Origin: Eutreptiella sp. 'Long Island Sound 2002'
Taxonomy: Eukaryota > Euglenozoa > Euglenophyceae > Eutreptiales > Eutreptiaceae
Length of the DNA stretch: 64,000 nt
Direction: 5' to 3'
NCBI GenBank assembly: GCA_964036045.1
Contig: OZ038382.1
Location: 139,946,961 to 140,010,960 of the forward strand
The position numbers and the translations under genes are program-made. The notes below the pieces were generated by a model. That model ran no database searches. It was not told the origin of the DNA and was given only the letters and a program-made list of their open reading frames with translations. Below, piece after piece: positions 35,436 through 45,169 of this stretch. Every line of letters begins with the position of its first letter. The first letter of the stretch is position 1.

Positions 35436-38400
35436 TCAGGCACCCCTGGCTGCAATCGCCCGGGTGGGTGCTGCCAAGTCCGAAACGTGGATCTTGGTCT
35501 TGTGCTTGCGGATGTACTCCATGAAGGGAGTATTGACCCGCGGCACGAACGAGGAGACGGGTTCCCAGGTATCGTGGGACGGCCCATAGCCTCGCCAACG
35601 AACCTTGAACTCCAGACCTCCGGGTGCCGAGGCTTTCGGACGCTGAGCAAGGATGTTCTCGACTGTATAGTCGTCCTGCTCAGCATAGTCGTCGTCCGAA
35701 TCAGCCTCATGTGCGGCATAGCTCAGGGACACATGCTGGCCAAGGAGGTCGGGTTCCCGCACACGGAGTTGACTCTCGTCGCGCTCCCGGAACTGTCCGT
35801 GACCCACCTTGATGCGGTAGGTGTCCTCACCAATCCTGCGGACCACCTCGCCGGGTGTGAACCAGGTCTTGGTGCGGTGGGTGCCCATGGGGCGGGGTCT
35901 GATCACCCACACCGGGTCTCCCACCCTGAACTTCTGCGCTGTCGAGCTCGGGGCGGACTTCTGACGCTCAGCATGCTCCTTCTCAAGCTGCTGGCGGATG
36001 TCCCGCGCCGTTTGCTCTTGCCGCGCGAAGAACTCCTTGGCATCCATAGCCATGCCATCACCAGACAGGGGAAGTCCCCTACCCAGGGGGTCCCTGCCGA
36101 ACAGAATCTGGTGAGGGGACAAACCGCCCGGCGTGGGGGTGTCATGATGGGCCTTCAGAGCAGGCCACATTTCCTCAAACCAGTTCCGCCTTGGATTGGT
36201 GATGTGGATCTTGCGCAGCTTCTCGAACAGCTGCCGTCCAGCCACTTCAGCACGGCCGTTAGACCGGCTGAGATAGGCGACGCTCTTGGCATGTCGTATT
36301 CCCATGAGGGAACACATAGCCTTGAACCAGCCACCAGTAAACTGGGGCCCTCGGTCACTGCAAATGGTGCGGGGGATGTCAAAGACGGTCAGCCAATGAC
36401 GAATCATCATGACTGCCACTTCTCTGGCAAGCAACCCCTTTTTGCGTGCCGGAACGGCTACAACGTAGCCGCTGTGGCGGTCCACACAGAGAACCACACA
36501 GTCAAAGGTCTCCTTGCCAATGTGCACTTCGGGCATGGAGAAGACGTCCATGGCCACGCTCTCCATGGGCTGGTCAGGAACCGGGGTCCATTGGGGTTCC
36601 CCCTTGACGTTCCGGTTATCGGGATTGCAGGCCTGACAGACCGAGCAACCCTTCCTGACCTTTTTTATGGCGGTGTAGAGAACGATATGGTCGATCTCGA
36701 ACCGACGCTGCATGTCAAGAGCTTGCTTCTTGACCCCTGGGTGCAGCATGTGGTGGTGCCAAGCTTCACACAGCTCGAGCACCCGGGACTCCGGTACTAG
36801 CAGCTTACCATTCCGGTAGAGCTTGCCGTCTTCCTCGGTCAGCCCCTTTGGCCACTTCTGCCCGTCATCAGGGTCGGTCACAGCCCTATACTCGGCCGCA
36901 AAGGCCTCAGACTTGGCGTAGTCGTCGGTCCAGTCGTCCTCGAGGCAAGACTTCGGGAAGAGGTGCTTGTCGGACTCAGACCCCTCGGAGGCGAGTACCC
37001 TGACCGATCTGCTCACCCTCGTTGCGAGGGGGGCATCCGCGGCCATGACGACGAAGCATTTGGCACCCTCCTCCTCCATCAGGCGCTCCATTTCGATGAT
37101 CCTCTTGGCTTCAGCGGTCTCAGCCTCGTCGCCATGGGCAGAGATGTCCTGCATGCCCTTGCTGGCGGGATAGGCCCACCTACTGAGACAGTCCGCCACG
37201 GTGTTATCCTTTCCAAGAATATAAACAACCGTAAGGTCGAACTTGGCCAAGGTCTCATGCCATCTTGCCCGTCGGGAGGCGGGACCTGAGGGGGTGTCCA
37301 CGTGCTCCTTGTGCCACGACTGCAGACTCTGATGGTCGGTGCAGACGGTGACGGGATGGAGGGCTATGTATCCAGCCCATTTCCTGAGAGCCATGACAAT
37401 GGCATACGCCTCCTTTTCACGGGGCGTCCACGTCCGTCTCTGGCCTTCCGCCAGGACTCGGCTCCAGAAGGCCACGGGCACGTGCCTCCCGTCGTCAAGC
37501 ACTTGCTCCAACACAGCGCCAATGGCGTAGTCGGAAGCGTTGGTGCGCAGGACGAACCCTCGGTCGGGATCCACGAGGTGCAGACCCACTGCGGATAGCA
37601 GCGCCTGCTTCATCCCCTCAAAGGCATGGTCGGACTCAGGTGTCCAGACCAGAGCCTTCTTGGACCCCTTCTTGGTCTCCTCTCGGTTGCCCTTGAGCAT
37701 GGTCGTCATGGGGGCTGCATACTCGGCATACATTTTGATATACCCCGAGTAGTAATTGCAGAACCCCAGATACGCCCGTAGCTCAGAGACCGTCTTGGGC
37801 TTTTCCCAGTGCTCAATCGCAACCACCTTGCCAGGTATGGGCTTTCGCTGCCCGTTCCCGACTACGTGGCCAGCGAAGACCACCTCGCTTACCGCAATGG
37901 TGGCCTTGTCACTGCTGCCCGTGAGCTTGTGCCGAACCAGAAGGTCCAGCATTCGAGTGACGTCCCTCTCGTGTGCCTCCAGGAGCTCCTCGTAGCTCAT
38001 GCTGGGGTCCCCGGACGCGATGATCACGTCGTCCACGAAGGGGTCCGCACAGTCGCGCACCGGCTCAAGCAGGTTCTCCAGCATCCGCTGAAAAGCCGCA
38101 TTGCCGTTGGTAACGCCCATAGGCATCACCTTCCACTGGAGTGGTCCAAGTGGGGTGCTCATGGCTGTGCAGGCACGGGACTCTTCGGCGAGAGGCATCT
38201 GATGATAACCATGATTCAGGTCAATCACCGTGAAGATCCTCCGCCGGTGTTGCTTTTGCAGCATGTCCTCAATGAGGGGCAGCGTATAGCTGTCGTGCTG
38301 CGTTTGGGCGTTCAGGCCGCGGTAGTCGACCACGAGCCGCCACTCACCGGCAACCTTCTTGGGGACGACGAAGCACGGAGAGGCCCACTCGGAGTGGCAC

Positions 38401-38615
38401 GGCTCAAGCCAGCCTCTCTGGATGAAGTCACGGAGGATCTTCTCCATGGCCTCTTTCCTCTCGCCCCTCAGGGCAAACTCCCGGTGTCGATACACACGGG
38501 GGTCCTGCTTCAGTCGTATCTTGGCCTCGCCATACGGTCCACGCACCGGTGGGTGGAACACAGTTTTTCTGCTGAAGAAGGTCTCGCCATACTTCTGCCT
38601 CAGCCTGGCCCTCAA
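35436..38615 (-). CDS. pol: G2 Pol: reverse transcriptase, RNase H, integrase, chromodomain
   Basis: A 1,059-residue open frame. RT: RGWLEPCHSEWASPCF, EWRLVVDYRGLNAQT, VIDLNHGYHQMPL and FVDD (38028-38039, intact). RNase H: the first Asp is replaced, RTNASDYA (Asn at 37539) versus RTDASDYA in G1; REKEAYAIVMAL and CTDHQSL remain. Integrase: HHC2 zinc domain ending CSVCQAC, then the DDE core AMDVFSM, CSDRGPQF, NGRAEVAGRQ. The C-terminus is a chromodomain (YTVENILAQR, FKVRWRGYGPSHDTWEP), a module that in chromoviruses reads chromatin marks during insertion. No ATG opens the frame. It overlaps pro in another frame, so synthesis by frameshifting is likely. Confidence 0.93.
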   Translation of the reverse strand: MRARLRQKYGETFFSRKTVFHPPVRGPYGEAKIRLKQDPRVYRHREFALRGERKEAMEKILRDFIQRGWLEPCHSEWASPCFVVPKKVAGEWRLVVDYRGLNAQTQHDSYTLPLIEDMLQKQHRRRIFTVIDLNHGYHQMPLAEESRACTAMSTPLGPLQWKVMPMGVTNGNAAFQRMLENLLEPVRDCADPFVDDVIIASGDPSMSYEELLEAHERDVTRMLDLLVRHKLTGSSDKATIAVSEVVFAGHVVGNGQRKPIPGKVVAIEHWEKPKTVSELRAYLGFCNYYSGYIKMYAEYAAPMTTMLKGNREETKKGSKKALVWTPESDHAFEGMKQALLSAVGLHLVDPDRGFVLRTNASDYAIGAVLEQVLDDGRHVPVAFWSRVLAEGQRRTWTPREKEAYAIVMALRKWAGYIALHPVTVCTDHQSLQSWHKEHVDTPSGPASRRARWHETLAKFDLTVVYILGKDNTVADCLSRWAYPASKGMQDISAHGDEAETAEAKRIIEMERLMEEEGAKCFVVMAADAPLATRVSRSVRVLASEGSESDKHLFPKSCLEDDWTDDYAKSEAFAAEYRAVTDPDDGQKWPKGLTEEDGKLYRNGKLLVPESRVLELCEAWHHHMLHPGVKKQALDMQRRFEIDHIVLYTAIKKVRKGCSVCQACNPDNRNVKGEPQWTPVPDQPMESVAMDVFSMPEVHIGKETFDCVVLCVDRHSGYVVAVPARKKGLLAREVAVMMIRHWLTVFDIPRTICSDRGPQFTGGWFKAMCSLMGIRHAKSVAYLSRSNGRAEVAGRQLFEKLRKIHITNPRRNWFEEMWPALKAHHDTPTPGGLSPHQILFGRDPLGRGLPLSGDGMAMDAKEFFARQEQTARDIRQQLEKEHAERQKSAPSSTAQKFRVGDPVWVIRPRPMGTHRTKTWFTPGEVVRRIGEDTYRIKVGHGQFRERDESQLRVREPDLLGQHVSLSYAAHEADSDDDYAEQDDYTVENILAQRPKASAPGGLEFKVRWRGYGPSHDTWEPVSSFVPRVNTPFMEYIRKHKTKIHVSDLAAPTRAIAARGA

Positions 38616-38665
38616 CGCCTGGATCTTGGACAGACATCGGACTCCGCCTTGGCTTTTCCGGGCAC

Positions 38666-40417
38666 TTAAACCACGGAGCTTACTTGAGGGGTAGCGACCC
38701 CGCTCGCTTTCGGCTCAGGCGGTCTTCCCAGGTGCCTGAAGGGGCCATCCCTGGTCTTGCCTCGCAACAGATCGCCGTAGGTGGGTGGGTTACTGCCAGG
38801 CGGCTCGTCTTGGCTGGACATGTGATCCAGCACCCTCTGTACGAAGGTATTCCCGTCATAGGAACCGGAGACGATTGAGTCCACTTCCCACCAGGCTTTG
38901 TCCTGGCCTTTGCCCTGACGCTGCTTTCCCCAGTCGTGAAAGGGCTGATCCATATACCCCTGAACCAGATCCCATTCCTCTTCAGTGAGGGGGTCTTCTG
39001 ATTCCGATTCTTCGATGTCAACAGGGGGAACCGCAAAGCATTGCCGCCAGGGCTCTGCCATGATGCGGTTGACACACACGAAGTCCGTGGTATCGGCCTG
39101 ATCAAGGCCCCCATCCACATAGTGGAATTCCGTTGGCCATCTCTGGGGCGGCATGGGCTGTCCCTTAGCGTCCTGATAGACACTCTCTCCAGCCGGTAGG
39201 ACGACCTTGTTTAAGGTCATGTATGTCAATGAGGCTACCCAATGTCGGGTACTTTCCTCCTCGGTGCATCCCATAGGAACAACCAGCACTGCCTTGGAGC
39301 GGTCCTTGCGAATCTTCGCTATCGCTCTTGGAATGTCCCAACGGGGGCAATGGATCCACATCAGTCCCTGATGCGGACCCCAGTGCTTCTTCCACGCGGA
39401 GTCCTGTGCGCTCAAGTACTTCTCACACACCCGCAGATGGGCGGAGGTTCCTGACGAGAACGCATCCAGGGCCAGATCCGACGCTCCCAGGTCCGCGACC
39501 ACTCGGTTCGCCACTTCCGGCCTTACGCCGTACTCCTGGTTTGCTGCCCCAGTGGGCTCAGTGTCCAGCGCGGCCACTTCGAGCTGATTGCTTTCGGGGT
39601 GGATCCATTGGCATTCCACGTGGTGCTCAGGTGACGAAAGCCACGAGAGTTGGTCGTCCTGGTACAGGGTCATGGAGGCCTGGGCCGGGAGGACGCCGGA
39701 GTCCGTCTCCATCATGAAGTCGTACCCGACGATCATGTCCCAGTCCATCTCGGCCTCGTAGAAGCGACCGTGCAGGAGGATTTCCTTGCCGAGGTCTGGG
39801 CGGCTCAGCTCACGATGGTTCACGAACTGCAGCCCAATGGCCGCTTCCTTCGTGCCTCCCACCATGTACTGGCCGTTCGCCACCTTCAGCCTGACAGGTT
39901 TCCGACTGTCGGTCAGACACTCTGGTGGAAGTAGGCCAGCCTTGACCAAGCTGACTTGAGCTCCCGTGTCGACCAACACGTCGAAAACCTTTTCCACTTC
40001 CCCGCATAGGGCACGGACCTTAAGATGCAACCGCCGCTCGCGACCGACACGGCGCACGGCGTGCAAACTCAGGATCCCCGGCCGTTCCAGAAGCTCCACA
40101 AGCGACTGGTGCAGGTCGTGGACAATGGGCTCAGGCTGCCCATCTGCAGCATCCAGCTGCGGTCCGGGTGATCCTCCGATACTCTCGGATAGATCCTGTA
40201 GTACATCAAACACATTCTTGGTCGCGAAGGACGGACGGGTGCAAGGGTTCGTGCCTTCACTTGCCCTCACCCCGCCTCCGCGACTGGGCGCCGGACCGGG
40301 CCTTCCGCCCGCGGCAGTCTCCTTGTGCTTATCGACTCCCGACTGGGATGGTTCGGCGCTTCCCACGTCACCATCCTGCGACCGCCCTAGCTGGGGCCCT
40401 TGGCTGCAGGGGCTCCG
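38666..40417 (-). CDS. G2 protease plus DxFSS domain
   Basis: An open frame of about 580 codons directly follows gag in the same frame, separated only by the TAG at 40418-40420. The protease has FDVLVDTGAQVSLV and, about 90 residues later, MDWDMIVGYDFMME. Downstream, about residues 300-390, lies a segment LALDAFSSGTSAHLRVCEKY with a Trp-rich centre (KKHWG, MWIHCPRWD) and an end DRSKAVLVVPMGC; G1 has it at the same place. The acidic C-terminal 200 residues (ESESEDPLTEEEWDL) precede pol. The first ATG is far inside, which suggests that translation comes from gag by stop readthrough. Confidence 0.85.
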   Translation of the reverse strand, partial: RSPCSQGPQLGRSQDGDVGSAEPSQSGVDKHKETAAGGRPGPAPSRGGGVRASEGTNPCTRPSFATKNVFDVLQDLSESIGGSPGPQLDAADGQPEPIVHDLHQSLVELLERPGILSLHAVRRVGRERRLHLKVRALCGEVEKVFDVLVDTGAQVSLVKAGLLPPECLTDSRKPVRLKVANGQYMVGGTKEAAIGLQFVNHRELSRPDLGKEILLHGRFYEAEMDWDMIVGYDFMMETDSGVLPAQASMTLYQDDQLSWLSSPEHHVECQWIHPESNQLEVAALDTEPTGAANQEYGVRPEVANRVVADLGASDLALDAFSSGTSAHLRVCEKYLSAQDSAWKKHWGPHQGLMWIHCPRWDIPRAIAKIRKDRSKAVLVVPMGCTEEESTRHWVASLTYMTLNKVVLPAGESVYQDAKGQPMPPQRWPTEFHYVDGGLDQADTTDFVCVNRIMAEPWRQCFAVPPVDIEESESEDPLTEEEWDLVQGYMDQPFHDWGKQRQGKGQDKAWWEVDSIVSGSYDGNTFVQRVLDHMSSQDEPPGSNPPTYGDLLRGKTRDGPFRHLGRPPEPKASGVATPQVSSVV

Positions 40418-43400
40418 CTAGGGGGCGTCGGTTGTGGAAGAGGGGGTGTTCTCCTCGGCCTCAACGTCGTTGACGCCCTTCTTCCTTCCCCCTTTACCTC
40501 CTCCTTTACCCTTCTTGTCCTTGTCCTTGTTCTGGTCATTCTGGTTGTTCTCCTTGTTCTTGTTGTCCGACCTGGGGACCCAGTTCCGCTTGATCTCCTG
40601 GATCTCCTTGGCCAATTCGGTCCCCACCGACGACATCAGTTTGGCCAGCTCGTCCTTGTCCACCTCCATCTTGGCTTCCCGGATACCCGCGGGCGCACGC
40701 TTCTTCGACCCGTGCACCTTCTTGTAAGCGTCCGTGTCAGCCTTGTGGATGGGGCATGTTCGGTGGTCATGGTTGAAGCCTCGCTTCCTCCCATAACACA
40801 CGAAACAGCCCTGAGGGTGAGCTCGTATGAACTCCCCAAATGACAGCGGAGGATCGCCAATGCGGCGAGGGTCCCTCTTCTCCTGCTTCCTCCAACCCTG
40901 CTGCAGGGGCTTCCAGTTTCCCGGCTTGCTCCCCGCGTTCAGGTTTTTGGCCACAAAGGCACAAACGGCCACTTCGGCGGGCTCATCGTCGTCGTCATCG
41001 TCGACGAGAGTCTCATCGCCGCCGGCTCCCGCTGGGTCCATGGCATCTTCCCCGCCAGGTCCCTCGCCAACGTAGTTGACGTCGCGGTCGCCGGGCCTCA
41101 ACCCGCGGGTGTGGTGGAGGTTTCGGTACTCCTTGAGTACTTCCTCGCCAACCCACTCCAGAATCTCGTCGCAGCTCATCCGCGCCGGGATGGGCTGCAG
41201 ACGGATGGTCTGGCCGCTCAACTCACAATCGTCAAGGCGCCACATCGCGGTCTTCTCGCGATCGCCCGAGACGGTGATGAGAAGAGCGTTCCGCAGGGAG
41301 TGCCGTTTGACATCCCGGGCCACGTTCTTCTTCGCCCAAGCCACCACGTTCGTATGATACTCCTTGGGGAGCATCATCTTGACCGTGTGGTTGGACTTGG
41401 CCCGCTTGGATTCCTCCTTGCTGACCCTTTTGATCCATGCTTCCGGCAGCATGGAGAGCAGGCGAGCCTGCTCGTCACCCTCGTTCCAGTCCTCCACGTT
41501 GCGGCGGAAGAGGGTGTATTTCCCTCGGAAGTCCCGCCAATCTCGTAGGCGGATCTCCCGTCCATCATGCTCAAGCTTGATGGACTTCCAGCGCTTGGCA
41601 GCCACCTGCGGAGCGTCCACCCGCTCCTGCTCGTTGAGCCACTTCTTGGCTTCCTTGAGGGTCTTGATTCTCCCCTCCTTGGTCGCCACGAAGTATAGCT
41701 CGCCGAGCACTTCCGGCAGGCGGTACCTGAACCGTTTGAAGACGTATCTCTCCGCATCAGCGGGAGGCAGGTCTTCAGTGACGGTCAGCCCCCAATCGTC
41801 CAGCTTCTCCAAGAAGCGGTCGAGGTTGAGGGGGTTGCCGTTGTACATGGGGGGCTTGATGTCCTTCAAGTCTTCCCACACGGCGGCATCCGCGGCCTTA
41901 GAGACCATGAACGCCGGCCGCGAGGTCGACCGAGGTTCCCATCGGCCTCTCCCACGGACTCCCACGGCCGCCACGTCCATCTCCTCCATGGAATCCCTGT
42001 GGCTACGCCGCGGTTCCTCCACGTACGCTGAACCGAAATGTTCACGCCGTACTGCATCCATGTACGCATCCTCATCACGGCGCCGGCGGCTGCGTTCAGC
42101 GGCCTCCCGTCGTACACCACGCGGCGGGCTGATGTCGAACTCCTCCAGGTCCAGGTCCAGGTCCTCACCTTCGCCGACATCCCACTCCACGTCTCCTCTG
42201 GGGACCTCATCCCTGAGTCCACCATAACGTCCTCCAGCCCTGGGGATTGGCGCCGGGGCTGGTGCCGGGCGTCGGGGGCGTACAGGCGTCCGCGGTGGGG
42301 CACGGCGGTTGTGGTAGTCCGCGCTGAGCCACTCATCGCGCCATTCCTCACTGCCACTGCCGTTGCGGCGGCCCGCGCTGTGGTGAGAGGGGGCCGTGAG
42401 AGAGGGGGCACTGGCGCTGGGGCGACTCCTGGGGGCTCCGCCGGGGGCGTGGGGTCTGCCTGGACCTGGTCCGGGTCCCCAGCCGTCGTCCGACGAGCCA
42501 GACTCCAGGGGTGGGTGGTCGCTTCCGACGCTCCCACGGGCTTCCAGCGCATCCAGCCTCTCCTGCAGGCCGCTGACGATGTTGGTCAGCGACTTGGTCT
42601 CGGCCCTGGCGATGTCCAGCTCCTTCTGCGCGCGCGCGGCGACCCCGGAGATGCGAGCCATCTCGACCTTGCCCGTGTCTACCTCGCACTCGAGGGAAAA
42701 GACCCTCCTGCGGAGGTAGACAATCCACCGCCAGGTGGTATCCGGGTCGCCGTTCCCTGGTGGGTCGTCGGGGTCCCCAGGGGGTCCTCCAGGAGGGCCT
42801 CCACCGGGTCCGCCCGGTCCAGGGGGTCCTCCCCCGCCCGGTGGTCCGCCTCCAGGGGGTCCACTCGGTGGGCGTCCTCCAGGGGGTCCTGATGGTCCTC
42901 CGCCAGGGGGTTACGGTGGGTCTCCGCCGGGTCGCCTCGGTGGGTCCGAGGATGGGCGCTTCCTCGTGATGCCGAAGTCCATGTCGTCATCCTCGCCCAT
43001 GTCGCCCCACCTGGGCGTCTCGGTCTCGGAGGCCTCCGAGCTCCGGTAGGGAGGAGGGATATCCTCATCCTCACCTTCCGGTTACATGGGGACGTCTCCG
43101 CCGCCTCCGCCCGTCCAAGCCACCACTTGGCGATGTCGACGGCCTCGTTCATCCCCGTCACTGGCGGTGAACAAGGGGTCACTGTCGTGGGGGTGCCCAC
43201 CCGCTGGCCTCCGCGGCCTCTCGGGGGTCTTCCCCTTGCCCTTCCTCCGTCGACGGGCGGTGGTGCCACCGCTCCCACTGCTGCCCGTGTCGGCCTCATC
43301 CAGCGCCATCCTGGAGGAGGCGTCCCCTTCGAAAAGCTTTCGAAGGGTCTCCACTCGTGATGCTCCCGGGGGAGTCTCGCGGCGGAGTTTGGCCTCTGCC

Positions 43401-44773
43401 TCCTCCATTGCGGCGGCGGTGGCTGCGGCAGCTCGCGCTTCGGCTTCCTCCCGAGCACGAGCAGCCTCGGCTTCCCGGGCCTGCTGCAGCCGCGCCTTCT
43501 GCGCTTCAAACGCTGCCAGCTCCGCCTCCGTCTTGGCCTTCTCCTCAGCGACCTTCCGTCGCGCGGCCTCGATGGCTTCCTTCTTGGCGGCGTCCTCCTG
43601 GGCCTTAGCCGTCGCTTCGGCGTGGGCCCTTTCCTCCGCCTCCTTCTTTGCCCTCTCTTGGGCAAGCGCCTCTTCCAGCGCCTTCACCTCGGCCTCCCTG
43701 CAGGCAATGGCCTCCTGCGTCAGGCGGGCTTCCTCGTCGGCTGCCGCCAACTCACCGTTGACCTGGGCAGTCGCTGCCCCATGGGCGGCTACGGCCGTGA
43801 GTCCGGCCGCAATGGCCGCCACGGTCTGGGCGTGGATGGCCATGCCATGCGCCCACTCCGCAGCCTCCTCCTGGGCGATGCCGGCGGCGCCCTCCACGGC
43901 AGCGCTGTACTGCCTGGCCCGTTGCCGGGCAACCCGACGGTTGCAGGGCACCCCACAGGCGCGCTCACAGGCGTGCGCCACGTCCCTTTCGGGAGCGACG
44001 CTGCTGCTGGAGCTGGCCTGGTCGGCCGGCATCCTCCCGCGGTGGGCCGACTCCACGTCGCTGCTGGGGCCTGCTGGGGCCTGCCGGGCCCTCAGGAGCA
44101 GCAGACGGGGCTTGGCCTGGGTCTGCTTGGCAACTTGGATGTAGTCGCCAAGGGTGGTGGAGCCGGGGTGGTGACCAGCATTGGCCCGTTGGGGACTGGG
44201 GGCTGGGGTTCCGCCCTTGGCGCCTTGGGCGGCTTCGGCGGCCAGGGACTCCTGGTACTCCCGCCACCTCCGGTCCCTCTTCTTGTCCCCGGCGGACCGC
44301 TTCTCCTTCCCCGGAGACGCGCTGCTGCTGCCCTGCAGCCTGCGCTCGCTCCCTGGTTCCGGGAAGTTCTTCTCGATAACGTCCCACAAGGAGACGTTGA
44401 TCGAGGCGCCCGGCGGGTACACGTTGGGCTCCTCGTCCTCCTCAATCCCGTCGGGACGCAGGCCTTCGCCGGGCTTGTCCGGCCGGGTCCACGTCCTCCA
44501 GCGCCTCTGCTGGTGGCGGTACTCGTACCCTTCCGCCCGCAGCCAGTCCTCCACGGCCTGCAGGCGGTCGGGGGCGATGTCCGTGCGGAGCTCGAAGCTC
44601 CTGGGCATGCCGCCTTCGCACTGGGGGTGGCTGTGGCGGTAGTGCTGGTCCCAAACCAACCCACGCAGCAGGCGTGCTGCATGGGGGTGGGGCCGCGGCC
44701 ACGTCCTGCCCGCTTCCTGCCAATTCACCATGGCAGCGGGGGCGTAGTTGGTCTTGAGGTCCTTGGTATGCAC
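40418..44773 (-). pseudogene. gag: G2 gag, long polyprotein with two TAA stops
   Basis: One frame runs from ATG 44773 to TAG 40418, about 1,450 codons, with TAA at 43082 and 42911. The N-terminal part (44773-43082, 563 residues) has a long Ala/Glu/Lys-rich coiled coil (about residues 320-500). A Gly-Pro-Pro-rich linker (about 42910-42740) joins a second coiled coil (ISGVAARAQKELDIARAETK). The gag core starts DIKPPMYNGNPLNLDRF. The knuckle is CFVCYGRKRGFNHDHRTC (C-X2-C-X10-H-X2-C) and the tail is Lys/Asn-rich. Either the stops disable the N-terminal part or the 747-residue frame (ATG 42661-40418) acts alone as gag. Confidence 0.8.
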
Positions 44774-45169
44774 TCGTTCAACTCAACGAACTGGTTGTGG
44801 TTGTTGAGGCGGGTGCTGCAGCACTGGGCTGGGTGTGCGGCTGGTGCTGGTCAGCCGGTGGTTGTGGAGGTGGTTGACGCGGCCTTGCTGGTCGGCCGAT
44901 GGGACTCCGGGTCGGCCAATGGGGCTGATGCAGGAGTCCTGGTCTGTGCACCTCTTTCACGGTTGCTGCGCGGTCAGGGCGATGCTCTGGACGGCGCTGC
45001 GGGCTCCGTGACGAACTCGGCGCTGTCGCTGAGTGGCGCTGCGAGCCGCTGCGCTGCGCTGCGAGCCGCTGCGCTGCGCTGCGAGCTGCGAGCTGCGCCG
45101 CGCTGTTCGGGGTCGGTGGCCCCGAGTGGCACGCGAGGGTTGGGTAACCCCGCGGCGGTGAAACGCTTT
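44774..45169 (-). other. G2 leader with GCTGCG-type repeats
   Basis: About 400 bp between the 5' LTR and gag ATG. It holds a short GC-rich tandem repeat (GAGCCGCTGCGCTGCGCT, about 45043-45090). The first bases after the LTR in element sense are AAAGCGTTTCACCGCC, with no TGG typical of a tRNA-primed site. Confidence 0.6.
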
